Shown here: positions 1 through 6,451 of the stretch, piece by piece
Position numbering within the stretch: the first letter of the stretch is position 1
How the letters are laid out: every line of letters starts with the position of its first letter
Assembly: GCA_964490745.1 (NCBI GenBank)
Contig: CAZBDT010000073.1
Coordinates: 1 to 12,085, forward strand
Length of the DNA stretch: 12,085 nucleotides
Source of the DNA: Litorimonas sp964490745
Lineage (GTDB): Bacteria; Pseudomonadota; Alphaproteobacteria; Caulobacterales; Maricaulaceae
Direction: 5' to 3'
Notes under the pieces: model-generated
Told to the model about the DNA's origin: nothing
Databases searched by the model: none
The model's input: the letters and a program-made list of their open reading frames with translations, nothing else
Position numbers and translations under genes: made by a program

Positions 1-76
1 AAATGACAAGATGGATCAATCCTGAGCAAATTTTTCTTTTTGGATGTGAAAATGAGGGGGTCTTTAACATCATTTC

Positions 77-137
77 ACCGTTAGGGCCTTTATTTCGAGG
101 CATAATTGTCTAAGAGACCTCCGAAATTCTAAACGGT
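77..137 (+). promoter_or_regulatory. Candidate structured leader of metY
   Basis: This stretch upstream of metY can be drawn as a three-way junction. An outer stem pairs ACCGTT (77-82) with AACGGT (132-137) and can be extended by AG/CT across one bulged A. It encloses two hairpins, GCCT (86-89 region) with AGGC near 97-101, and GTCT (108-111) with AGAC (115-118). AGACC (115-119) could instead pair with GGTCT at 59-63 or at 135-139, so exclusive alternative folds are possible. CCTTT (87-91) can also pair with AAAGG (147-151), close to the ribosome binding site. Methionine genes of alphaproteobacteria often carry SAM riboswitches, but I could not match the SAM-II core here. A regulatory role is inference. 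Confidence 0.25.
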
Positions 138-177
138 CTAAATTCCAAAGGGCCAAACAAATAAAACGGAGAATGGC

Positions 178-1455
178 ATGAAAGACGCAACATTAGGCAT
201 TCACGCGGGATATGAAACCGACCCGACAACGAAATCCGTTGCTGTGCCGATCTATCAAACTGTTGCCTATGAATTTGACAATGCCCAACATGGCGCAGAA
301 TTGTTCGACCTTGCCGTTCCAGGCAATATTTACACCCGCATTATGAACCCGACAAATGATGTGTTGGAAAAGCGCGTCGCGGAGATGGAAGGCGGTATTG
401 CAGGCTTGGCCGTCGCCGCAGGCAGCGCAGCTATCCAATATGCGATCCTGACGATTGCAGAACAGGGTAGTAATGTCGTGACTGTCCCCATGCTTTATGG
501 CGGGACTTATACGCTGTTCAAACATATGTTCCCGAGCCTCGGCATTGATTGCCGCTTTGCCAAAGATGACAGCGCCGCCGCGATTGAAGCACTGATTGAT
601 GAAAATACGCGCGCCGTCTATTGCGAAAGTATCGGGAACCCAGCGGGAAATGTTGTTGATCTCGAAGCCTTGGCAGAAGTCGCACATAAACATGGCGTGC
701 CTCTTATCGTCGATAATACTGTGGCCACTCCTTGCCTCATCAAACCGATTTCTCACGGTGCGGATATCGTGATCCACTCGCTCACAAAATATATTGGCGG
801 GCATGGTAATTCTTTGGGCGGTATGATTGTCGATAGCGGCAAATTTGATTGGGTTGCCAATAAAAACCGTTTCCTAATGTTGAATCAGCCAGAGCCTGCT
901 TATCACGGTGTGGTCTATAGCGAAGCCTTCGGGCCAGCGGCCTTTATCGGACGCGCGCGTACAGTGCCGCTCCGTAATACGGGCGCAGCCTTGTCACCGA
1001 TGAATGCCTTCCTCATTCTACAAGGCTTGGAAACACTCGCTTTGCGTATGGAACGTCACACAGAAAATGCGATGGCGGTTGCGGAATATCTTGAAAATGA
1101 TCCGCGCGTAGAGTGGGTGAAATATGGCGGTTTGAAGTCCTCGCCTTATTATGATCTCGCGCAGAAATACACAGATGGTAAGCCGTCGGCGCTGCTCTCC
1201 TTTGGTGTGAAAGGCGGTTTTGAAGCAGGTGTAAAGTTCTATGACGCGCTGCAAATCTTCAAACGTCTCGTCAATATCGGAGACGCCAAATCCCTCGCGG
1301 CCCATCCGGCGTCGACAACTCACCGCCAACTGACAGCAGAAGAATTAAAAGGCGTCGATGTATCACCGGAAATGATCCGCCTCTGCGTCGGTATCGAGCA
1401 TATTGACGACATCATTGCCGATCTGGATCAGGCCCTCGCAGCTTCTGTCACTTAA
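178..1455 (+). CDS. metY: O-acetylhomoserine sulfhydrylase (MetY)
   Basis: This is a PLP-dependent cytoplasmic enzyme of the Cys/Met metabolism family. It is expected to convert O-acetylhomoserine and sulfide to homocysteine in methionine synthesis. The 425-residue length fits MetY, which is longer than most cystathionine gamma-synthases (about 380-400). Visible landmarks are the Y-T-R motif at 52-54, SAAIQYAI near 83-90, YGGT at 107-110, the PLP-contacting D179 in VDNT, and the Schiff-base lysine K204 in SLTKYIGGHG. The C-terminal MIRLCVGIEH segment supplies the substrate-carboxylate arginine of the family. The start is supported by CGGAG at 167-171, six bases upstream of ATG. An out-of-frame ATG at 173-175 overlaps the spacer. 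The gene seems monocistronic, with a leader that may fold and a long hairpin after the stop. MetY versus a related gamma-family enzyme is assigned from length and overall similarity. Confidence 0.92.
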   Translation: MKDATLGIHAGYETDPTTKSVAVPIYQTVAYEFDNAQHGAELFDLAVPGNIYTRIMNPTNDVLEKRVAEMEGGIAGLAVAAGSAAIQYAILTIAEQGSNVVTVPMLYGGTYTLFKHMFPSLGIDCRFAKDDSAAAIEALIDENTRAVYCESIGNPAGNVVDLEALAEVAHKHGVPLIVDNTVATPCLIKPISHGADIVIHSLTKYIGGHGNSLGGMIVDSGKFDWVANKNRFLMLNQPEPAYHGVVYSEAFGPAAFIGRARTVPLRNTGAALSPMNAFLILQGLETLALRMERHTENAMAVAEYLENDPRVEWVKYGGLKSSPYYDLAQKYTDGKPSALLSFGVKGGFEAGVKFYDALQIFKRLVNIGDAKSLAAHPASTTHRQLTAEELKGVDVSPEMIRLCVGIEHIDDIIADLDQALAASVT

Positions 1456-1461
1456 TCTTTT

Positions 1462-1503
1462 GGGGATGATAACGCTTGTTGTCGAGACCGAGTTGTTATC
1501 CCC
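1462..1503 (+). terminator. Long hairpin after metY, probable terminator
   Basis: GGGGATGATAAC (1462-1473) pairs fully with GTTGTTATCCCC (1492-1503), 12 bp including two G-U pairs, around an 18-nt loop. It starts seven bases after the metY stop codon. The downstream tract (AATTCAAAATTTCTG) is AT-rich but has no clean T-run, so it may be a weak or factor-assisted terminator, or an mRNA 3'-end stabiliser. Confidence 0.55.
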
Positions 1504-1638
1504 AATTCAAAATTTCTGTTTCCTCATAAATTTTGCCTGAAGTCTATGTTTTATAGAAGGTTTCGTGAGTTGGTTCCGCGTTTGGAAAATAAATAATCCT
1601 CACCTTCCAAAGCTGTGATATGTTAAAGATGTTCTTTC

Positions 1639-2001
1639 AGACACGGGACAGGTTAGCGCTCACTATCTGGTCTGGAAGACGATGGGTCTGAGCATCCGAT
1701 GGTGAGACATCGGACTGTGCCGGGACTTTGGAAACGAGAGCCGACAGGTGATTCCAAGTGGGTCAACTCCTGGGTTGGACCGGCCGTTTTTTCAAAAACC
1801 ATCGCCGCAGAGTAGTGCAATTGGCCGTAGGTCAACTGCACGGTTTCATTGGCCTTACATCCATGGAACACGGTCTTCTGTAAAACAAAACTAAACCTTC
1901 CCTTCTGGTACACCATCAGAAGATCAGCTCTGCGGGCAAGTCCTGCTTTATTCATGGCTTTTGCTGTCCCCATGATGGGCAGTTGAGAATTCCCCCTGTC
2001 T
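1639..2001. other. Hairpin-rich intergenic segment of unknown nature
   Basis: No recognised gene lies here. Several inverted repeats are visible. TCCGATG (1695-1701) faces CATCGGA (1708-1714) over a 6-nt loop. GTGCAATTGGCC (1815-1826) pairs with GGTCAACTGCAC (1830-1841) with one mismatch, one G-U and a 3-nt loop. CTTCTGGT (1902-1909) pairs with the segment ending CAGAAG at 1922. CGCAGAG (1806-1812) matches CTCTGCG (1928-1934) at a distance. GGTCAACT occurs twice (1761-1768, 1830-1837). The ends show a weak inverted match, AGACACGGG at 1639-1647 against AGACAGGGG read backwards from 2001. An open frame of 106 codons on the - strand (1973 to 1653) lacks a good ribosome binding site, resembles no family I know, and uses AGA/AGG codons that are rare in the neighbours. 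Options are a structured RNA, a remnant or non-autonomous mobile element, or an orphan gene. The flank 1504-1638 is AT-rich, with one inverted repeat (TTTGGAA 1581-1587, TTCCAAA 1605-1611) and nothing else I recognise. Confidence 0.35.
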
Positions 2002-2050
2002 AAATTTTAAACAGCATACAGTAACGTTTCACCGCTCCCCATTGCCCCGG

Positions 2051-2075
2051 CGCGCTTCCCCCGCTATGGGGCGCG
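2051..2075 (+). other. GC-rich hairpin in the mdh leader
   Basis: CGCG (2051-2054) can pair with CGCG (2072-2075), with a bulge and then CCCC (2059-2062) with GGGG (2068-2071) around a 5-nt loop. It ends 31 bases before the mdh start codon. It has only TTAAAG after it rather than a T-run, so a leader structure or weak attenuator is more likely than a full terminator. Function is not shown. Confidence 0.3.
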
Positions 2076-2106
2076 TTAAAGATACACGCCAATTTGGAGA
2101 CACTCT

Positions 2107-3075
2107 ATGGCACGCGCAAAAATCGCTCTTATCGGCGCCGGTATGATCGGCGGAACTTTAGCTCATATCGCGGCCCGCGAAGAGCTTGGCGATATTGTCC
2201 TTTTTGATATCTTCGAAGGCACAGCGAAAGGTAAAGCGCTGGACCTGTCAGAAGCTGCCCCTGTCTTCGGCAAAGACTCCACGATTCGCGGCACAAGCGA
2301 TTATGCCGAAATTGCGGGCGCTGACGTTTGCATCATCACGGCGGGTTTCCCGCGCAAGCCGGGCATGGACCGCTCAGAGCTGATTGGTAAAAATTTGGGC
2401 GTTATTAAACAGGTTGCCGAGGGCATCAAAGAGCATGCGCCAAAGGCTTTCGTCATCTGTATCACGAATCCGCTCGACGCGATGGTTTGGGCTTTACAAA
2501 AGTTTTCGGGCCTTCAACCGCGTAAAGTCGTCGGCATGGCCGGTGTTCTGGACAGTGCGCGGTTCCGCTATTTCCTAGCCGATGAATTTGGCTGTTCTGT
2601 AGAAGATGTGCATGCCTCTGTCTTGGGCGGTCACGGTGATACGATGGTGCCGCTGACACGTTATTCCACAGTCAATGGTGTGCCGCTTCCTGATCTGATT
2701 AAAATGAAATGGACGACGCAAGAACGCATTGACGCAATTGTTGAACGCACACGTAAGGGCGGCGGCGAAATCGTAGGCCTTCTGGGCAATGGCTCGGCTT
2801 TCTACGCGCCAGCCGAATCTGCGATTGAAATGGCCAAATCATATCTACGTGACAAAAAGCGTATCCTGCCATGTGCGGTTCGTCTGTCCGGTCAAATCGC
2901 AGGTGTGCGCGGTCTCTATGTCGGTGCGCCAGCCATGATCGGGGCAAAAGGCGTTGAGAAGGTGATGAATATTCGCCTGAAAGCGGATGAGCGCGAGATG
3001 TTCATGACATCCGTTGCAGCCGTTGAGAAAATTATGGCCGACTGTCAGGAAATGGAGCCGTCTCTTAAAGACTAA
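2107..3075 (+). CDS. mdh: Malate dehydrogenase
   Basis: This is an NAD-dependent malate dehydrogenase of the LDH-like type (about 320 residues) usual in alphaproteobacteria. It interconverts malate and oxaloacetate in the TCA cycle. The Rossmann motif GAGMIGG lies at residues 10-16, and D34 after the second strand is the expected NAD-ribose ligand. The substrate arginines are R83 and R89 (PRKPGMDR) and R152. R83 sits where lactate dehydrogenases have glutamine, which favours malate over lactate dehydrogenase. N121 lies in ITNP, and the catalytic pair is D149 and H176 (GGHGD). The start is set by GGAG at 2096-2099, seven bases before ATG. A strong terminator follows. In related bacteria mdh is typically next to sucC. 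Here about 2.2 kb of other genes separates them. Confidence 0.95.
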   Translation: MARAKIALIGAGMIGGTLAHIAAREELGDIVLFDIFEGTAKGKALDLSEAAPVFGKDSTIRGTSDYAEIAGADVCIITAGFPRKPGMDRSELIGKNLGVIKQVAEGIKEHAPKAFVICITNPLDAMVWALQKFSGLQPRKVVGMAGVLDSARFRYFLADEFGCSVEDVHASVLGGHGDTMVPLTRYSTVNGVPLPDLIKMKWTTQERIDAIVERTRKGGGEIVGLLGNGSAFYAPAESAIEMAKSYLRDKKRILPCAVRLSGQIAGVRGLYVGAPAMIGAKGVEKVMNIRLKADEREMFMTSVAAVEKIMADCQEMEPSLKD

Positions 3076-3131
3076 AGCAAAAACTTCCGTCGCGGTTATT
3101 TTGGAGCGGCGAATACTCCATAATCAGTTTG

Positions 3132-3167
3132 AAACGCCCTTCTATGAAAATAGGGGGCGTTTTTTTT
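3132..3167 (+). terminator. Intrinsic terminator of mdh
   Basis: AAACGCCC (3132-3139) pairs with GGGCGTTT (3155-3162), and an inner CTAT/ATAG stem (3142-3145 with 3150-3153) closes a GAAA tetraloop. A run of eight T follows from 3160. This is a textbook Rho-independent terminator and makes mdh the end of its own transcript. Confidence 0.92.
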
Positions 3168-3228
3168 GCGTCACCAGCGCTTGTGGCAGGCTTTGGAACT
3201 TAACCTTTCCTTTACGCATTAGTTAGGC

Positions 3229-3732
3229 ATGACACAAACAAACTTAGACTCATCATTTAAAGCGACATTCAAAAAAGCGGCGTTCACAACAGCCCTAGCA
3301 ATTGGTGCATTTCAGATTGGCGTAGCCTTGCCGGCTGTAGTTGATGCTCAAGCGGCGACGACCAAATCATCGTCACAACTGAACCTCAACATCACGGGGT
3401 ATGACGTGCAAGAGGGGCAAATTATGGTCGCACTTTACGCCAATGAAGAGAATTTTAATGAAGAAGCCAAGCCTTACAGAGACGCTAAAATCCGCGTGAA
3501 TGGTCCCGAAACGCTTATCGTATTCACCAACCTTAGCGCAGGCGAATATGCGTTCAAAATTTTCCATGACGAAAATGGCAATAGCAAGTTAGACACGGAT
3601 ATGCTGGGCATTCCGTCTGAGGCTTACATTTTTTCAAATGATGCATCTGATCCATTTTCTGCGCCGGAATGGCAGGAAAGTAAATTTATTTTGCCGATTG
3701 GTAAAATAACACGGAACCTTTCTTTCAATTGA
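3229..3732 (+). CDS. Secreted DUF2141-domain protein
   Basis: The protein has 167 residues. A signal peptide spans roughly 1-42: a basic N-terminus with lysines near 11-16, a hydrophobic stretch 17-38, and an A-Q-A type cleavage site near 40-43. It is therefore probably periplasmic or exported. The mature part (about 50-166) matches DUF2141, a beta-rich family of unknown function. The family signature is FHDENGNSKLD, LGIP and the SNDA-type segment at 112-139. D114, N116, N118 and D122 are spaced like a calcium-binding DxNxNxxxD loop, so metal binding is a reasonable inference but not shown. No strong Shine-Dalgarno sequence precedes the ATG (TTAGGC only), so the exact start is less sure, although the signal peptide fits it. 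It lies between two terminators and looks monocistronic. The true function is unknown. Confidence 0.8.
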   Translation: MTQTNLDSSFKATFKKAAFTTALAIGAFQIGVALPAVVDAQAATTKSSSQLNLNITGYDVQEGQIMVALYANEENFNEEAKPYRDAKIRVNGPETLIVFTNLSAGEYAFKIFHDENGNSKLDTDMLGIPSEAYIFSNDASDPFSAPEWQESKFILPIGKITRNLSFN

Positions 3733-3788
3733 GTGTTTACTATTCGAATTCAGCTGAACGTCCCCTTTTCCCTATAGCTGAATTACTT

Positions 3789-3826
3789 CCCCGCTTCCGA
3801 TTTCCCCTTTCGGAAGCGGGGTTTTT
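3789..3826 (+). terminator. Intrinsic terminator of the DUF2141 gene
   Basis: A perfect 11-bp stem, CCCCGCTTCCG (3789-3799) with CGGAAGCGGGG (3811-3821), encloses an 11-nt loop and is followed by TTTTT at 3822-3826. The T-run is only on the + side, so it serves the DUF2141 gene rather than the convergent LytTR gene. Confidence 0.93.
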
Positions 3827-3863
3827 GTTTCCAAAATCTAAAGTTGGGCGTTTTCGAGGATGG

Positions 3864-3880
3864 CGACTGAAAAACAGTCG
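3864..3880 (-). terminator. Small hairpin beyond the LytTR gene
   Basis: CGACTG (3864-3869) and CAGTCG (3875-3880) form a perfect 6-bp stem with a 5-nt A/T loop, just past the stop codon of the - strand LytTR gene. There is no clear T-run beyond it on the - strand, so it is at best a weak terminator. Confidence 0.35.
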
Positions 3881-3887
3881 GGCTTTG

Positions 3888-4631
3888 CTAAATCCAATTT
3901 GCCGCCCGTATGCGCTTTGCGCCTTCGCGGCTGACCGGAACACTGGTCCCGGATTTTAATTTGATGCGTAGTTTGCCGTCTGTGCGTTGAACCGTCTCAA
4001 GCCCGGCCTCTGCAACCCACCAACTACGATGAGGCTTAATTCCGGCTAAAGGCGATGCCAGATCTTGGGCATCAGATAAACGCATTAATATCATATGCTC
4101 ACCCGCCGAGGAATGAATTCGGACATAATGATCCTCTGAGCTAATGGCATAAAGCACTGCGTCTCGAAATTTTGGGGGAAGTCGGTCAAGCAAGGGCGGC
4201 GTTTTGATACTGTCTTCCGGTGCGATGTCAGCGTTAGCCGCCAACATACCGACAGCCGTTATAACGATAGCGACAATCCAGATATAAAATAAGGTTAGGG
4301 CAATCGAAAATCCTGTCGTATTGGCGTGTAATCCAAATACAAATGGGCTCACAGCGGCGGTCGCGCCGAGTGACCTAATGATGGCTTGGAACAAGGTCGA
4401 TAATTTGGGCGCAAAAATATCTATCATCTTGCCGGATAGCATGGCGCCCAGTGCCCCGGCAAAGGTCATACCGATCCAATATGAAAATCGATAGACGGGT
4501 TCAAAATTTGACGAACCAAAAGGGGCTAAGATGCCCAAAACGATACCTGCCAATAGCGGTATTAAAATCCCTTGGCTTGATTTGTGCGAGAAATATTGTC
4601 TCATTATAGCGGGTATTGGTCTGTCATTCAC
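3888..4631 (-). CDS. Membrane-anchored LytTR-family DNA-binding regulator
   Basis: The protein is 247 residues. The N-terminal half is membrane-embedded, with hydrophobic segments near 21-38, 50-66, 84-101 and 108-131. After a short linker, residues about 147-245 form a LytTR DNA-binding domain. Its family hallmarks are EDHYVRIH (166-173), LMRLSDA, the HRSWWV segment (201-206), KLRIKLKSG and VPVSR. There is no response-regulator receiver domain. Such proteins are one-component regulators that may sense a signal in or at the membrane. The start shown is GTG with no visible Shine-Dalgarno sequence. The ATG at codon 10 (4604-4602) is an alternative and would leave the nearby palindrome fully upstream of the coding region. 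The gene is divergent from the DUF2306 gene, which is probably its target or partner by analogy with other divergent regulator pairs. The ligand is unknown. Confidence 0.85.
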   Translation of the reverse strand: MNDRPIPAIMRQYFSHKSSQGILIPLLAGIVLGILAPFGSSNFEPVYRFSYWIGMTFAGALGAMLSGKMIDIFAPKLSTLFQAIIRSLGATAAVSPFVFGLHANTTGFSIALTLFYIWIVAIVITAVGMLAANADIAPEDSIKTPPLLDRLPPKFRDAVLYAISSEDHYVRIHSSAGEHMILMRLSDAQDLASPLAGIKPHRSWWVAEAGLETVQRTDGKLRIKLKSGTSVPVSREGAKRIRAANWI

Positions 4632-4675
4632 GTATCGTGAAACGTCAGGACGGTATTTTCAAGTCGGTTCACGAT
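4627..4675. promoter_or_regulatory. Candidate operator with three TTCACG half-sites
   Basis: TTCACGTATCGTGAA (4627-4641) is a perfect palindrome with a 3-bp centre. A third half-site, within TTCACGAT (4668-4675), has the same orientation as the first, 41 bp further on. ATCGTGAA (4634-4641) and TTCACGAT (4668-4675) also form a perfect 8-bp inverted repeat with centres 34 bp apart. The elements lie in and beside the 124-bp divergent region between the LytTR and DUF2306 genes, and the first overlaps the annotated GTG start of the regulator. Binding by that regulator is inference. Confidence 0.5.
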
Positions 4676-4755
4676 GTTTTGGACCGGGTTCGCGCATAGT
4701 CGATTGCACCGGCCCAAGCCTTGGTCTCCTTTGGCCTCATCGAAAGGAGACGAAC

Positions 4756-5148
4756 ATGAATATTGAGTATTTTACACAGGCCAGTCTGGCAATCCAAATT
4801 CACATAATAGGCGCAATAGGCGCGCTCGTTTTGGGCGCATTTGTGCTGATGCGTAAAAAGGCGACAGTCGGGCATAAAGTCTCGGGACGCGTTTTCGGCG
4901 GGCTCATGCTGTTAACGGCCGTGACGGCAATATTTATCAGGACCGCTCCAGATGGCGGGTTCTCATGGATACACATATTCGTCCCCATCACCTTTATCGG
5001 TCTCTATCAAGTCGTGTCTTCGATCCGTCGAGGGAATGTGAAAGAACATAAGCGCCATGTCCTGACACTCTATTTTGCAGCCCTAGTCATTCCGGGTTTA
5101 TTCGCGTTTATGCCGGGGCGCACGATGTGGATGATGTTCTTTGCCTAG
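4756..5148 (+). CDS. DUF2306 four-helix membrane protein
   Basis: The ATG at 4756 is chosen because AAAGGAG (4743-4749) sits six bases upstream. Upstream in-frame codons back to 4531 overlap the divergent LytTR gene and its start region. The 130-residue product has four predicted membrane helices near 10-32, 44-62, 70-90 and 102-119, separated by basic loops. It matches the DUF2306 family of inner-membrane proteins of unknown function: the H-x-x-x-GA-A-L helix, GHK-SGR-GG after helix 1, GGFS-IH before helix 3, and EHKRH before helix 4. Histidines at 16, 40, 73, 98 and 101 are spread near helix ends, so cofactor or metal binding is conceivable but unproven. It is probably controlled by the divergent LytTR regulator. 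No terminator is obvious before sucC. Confidence 0.82.
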   Translation: MNIEYFTQASLAIQIHIIGAIGALVLGAFVLMRKKATVGHKVSGRVFGGLMLLTAVTAIFIRTAPDGGFSWIHIFVPITFIGLYQVVSSIRRGNVKEHKRHVLTLYFAALVIPGLFAFMPGRTMWMMFFA

Positions 5149-5187
5149 CAAATCGACGAAATCATTCAGATTGCCTCACTTGGAAGG

Positions 5188-5221
5188 TTGCGACGCGGGC
5201 AGGGGACGTTATAACGCCCCC
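5188..5221 (+). promoter_or_regulatory. Candidate sucC promoter with palindrome at the -10
   Basis: TTGCGA (5188-5193) and TATAAC (5210-5215) are spaced 16 bp apart, a plausible sigma70-type promoter about 35 bp before the sucC start. The -10 lies inside GGGGACGTTATAACGCCCCC (5202-5221), which is symmetric except for one mismatched pair. The 10-bp core CGTTATAACG is a perfect palindrome. A protein bound there would compete with RNA polymerase. Promoter and operator roles are inferred from sequence only. Confidence 0.45.
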
Positions 5222-5253
5222 ACATTCGATCAATTCCTCAAAATGGAACCTCC

Positions 5254-6447
5254 ATGAATATTCACGAATATCAGGGCAAAGCTGTCCTCAAATCCATCGG
5301 TGCCCCGGTTAGCGAAGGCATTGCCATCTTTGATGCCTCTGAGGCAAAGGCCGCAGCGGAAAAGCTCGGCGGGCCGCTTTGGGTCGTAAAATCTCAGATT
5401 CACGCAGGCGGGCGCGGGAAAGGTAAATTTATTGGTGCGCCAAAAGACGCCAAGGGCGGCGTGCGTCTCGCATTCTCCGTCGAGGATGTTGTGAAAAATG
5501 CTGAGGAGATGTTGGGACAATATCTCGTCACAGAGCAAACCGATGAGAACGGAAAGCAGGTCAACCGTCTTTACATCGAAGATGGCTCCGACATTGATCG
5601 TGAACTTTACCTCTCCATCATCATCAACCGCGACACGTCACGCGTCTCATTTATTGTCTCGACAGAAGGCGGTATGGATATTGAAGCTGTTGCGCATGAT
5701 ACACCGCAAAAGGTCATCAATTTCGACATTGATCCTGCGACAGGCTTTATGCCGCATCACGGGCGCACCCTTGCCAAAGCCCTCGATTTGAAAGGCGATC
5801 TGGCGAAGCAAGCCAGTAAGCTGGGTAAGATTTTATATGAAGGCTTCTTGGCCAAAGACATGTCTATGTTGGAAATTAACCCACTTATCGTCACTGAGGA
5901 TCAGCGTTTGCACTGCCTTGATGCGAAAATCAGCTTTGATGGCAATGCGCTGTTCCGTCATCCGGATATTATGGAGCTTCGTGACGAAACCGAAGAGGAC
6001 GCCAAAGAAATCGAAGCCAGCAAATATGACCTGTCTTATGTCGCGTTGGACGGCAATATTGGCTGTATGGTCAATGGTGCGGGTCTGGCGATGGCGACGA
6101 TGGACATTATCAAGCTTTACGGGGCAGAGCCTGCTAACTTCCTCGATGTGGGTGGCGGCGCGACGAAAGAGAATATCGTCGCCGCCTTTAAGATTTTGAC
6201 ATCGGACGACAAAGTCGAAGGCATCCTCATCAATATCTTCGGCGGTATCATGAAGTGCGACATCATCGCCCAAGGTGCGGTTGATGCCGTAAAAGAAGTC
6301 GGTCTCGAAGTGCCGCTCGTTGTGCGCCTGGAAGGCACAAATGTCGAAAAAGGCAAAGAGATCATCAATAATTCAGGTTTGAACGTCATCGCCGCCGATG
6401 ACCTAGACGACGCCGCGCAGAAAATTGTCGCAGCGGTGAAAGGCTAA
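5254..6447 (+). CDS. sucC: Succinyl-CoA synthetase beta subunit
   Basis: SucC is the nucleotide-binding subunit of succinyl-CoA ligase. With SucD it converts succinyl-CoA, phosphate and ADP/GDP to succinate, CoA and ATP/GTP in the TCA cycle. At 397 residues it matches the family (E. coli 388). The N-terminus MNIHEYQGK is typical. The ATP-grasp part shows K46 in VVKSQ, the GGRGKG loop at 52-57, EINPL at 207-211 and the metal-site D223 in LDAK. The C-terminal ligase domain shows MVNGAGLAMATMD (272-284), FLDVGGGA (297-304) and GGIMKCD near 330-336. GGAA at 5245-5248 is a modest ribosome site. sucD starts four bases after the stop, so the two are translationally close. Nucleotide preference cannot be read from the sequence with confidence. 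Confidence 0.96.
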   Translation: MNIHEYQGKAVLKSIGAPVSEGIAIFDASEAKAAAEKLGGPLWVVKSQIHAGGRGKGKFIGAPKDAKGGVRLAFSVEDVVKNAEEMLGQYLVTEQTDENGKQVNRLYIEDGSDIDRELYLSIIINRDTSRVSFIVSTEGGMDIEAVAHDTPQKVINFDIDPATGFMPHHGRTLAKALDLKGDLAKQASKLGKILYEGFLAKDMSMLEINPLIVTEDQRLHCLDAKISFDGNALFRHPDIMELRDETEEDAKEIEASKYDLSYVALDGNIGCMVNGAGLAMATMDIIKLYGAEPANFLDVGGGATKENIVAAFKILTSDDKVEGILINIFGGIMKCDIIAQGAVDAVKEVGLEVPLVVRLEGTNVEKGKEIINNSGLNVIAADDLDDAAQKIVAAVKG

Positions 6448-6451
6448 GAAT

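Noticed and set aside
77..154. Standard SAM-II riboswitch upstream of metY
   Set aside because: The SAM-II core (GAUUU-type loop with a downstream GCUAAA pairing) could not be found in the right order, so only a generic leader structure is reported.
193..804. 203-codon open frame on the - strand opposite metY
   Set aside because: It lies wholly opposite a well-supported gene, and its translation has no recognisable domain. It is a shadow of metY.
1653..1973. 106-codon open frame on the - strand as a protein gene
   Set aside because: No ribosome site, no recognisable family, and codon use (AGA, AGG) unlike the neighbours. It runs through strong hairpins. It is described inside the structured-segment feature and not called as a gene.
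4531..4755. Longer N-terminus for the DUF2306 protein starting at 4531
   Set aside because: It would overlap the first about 100 bases of the divergent LytTR gene and has no ribosome site. The ATG at 4756 has AAAGGAG at the right distance, and family similarity starts there.
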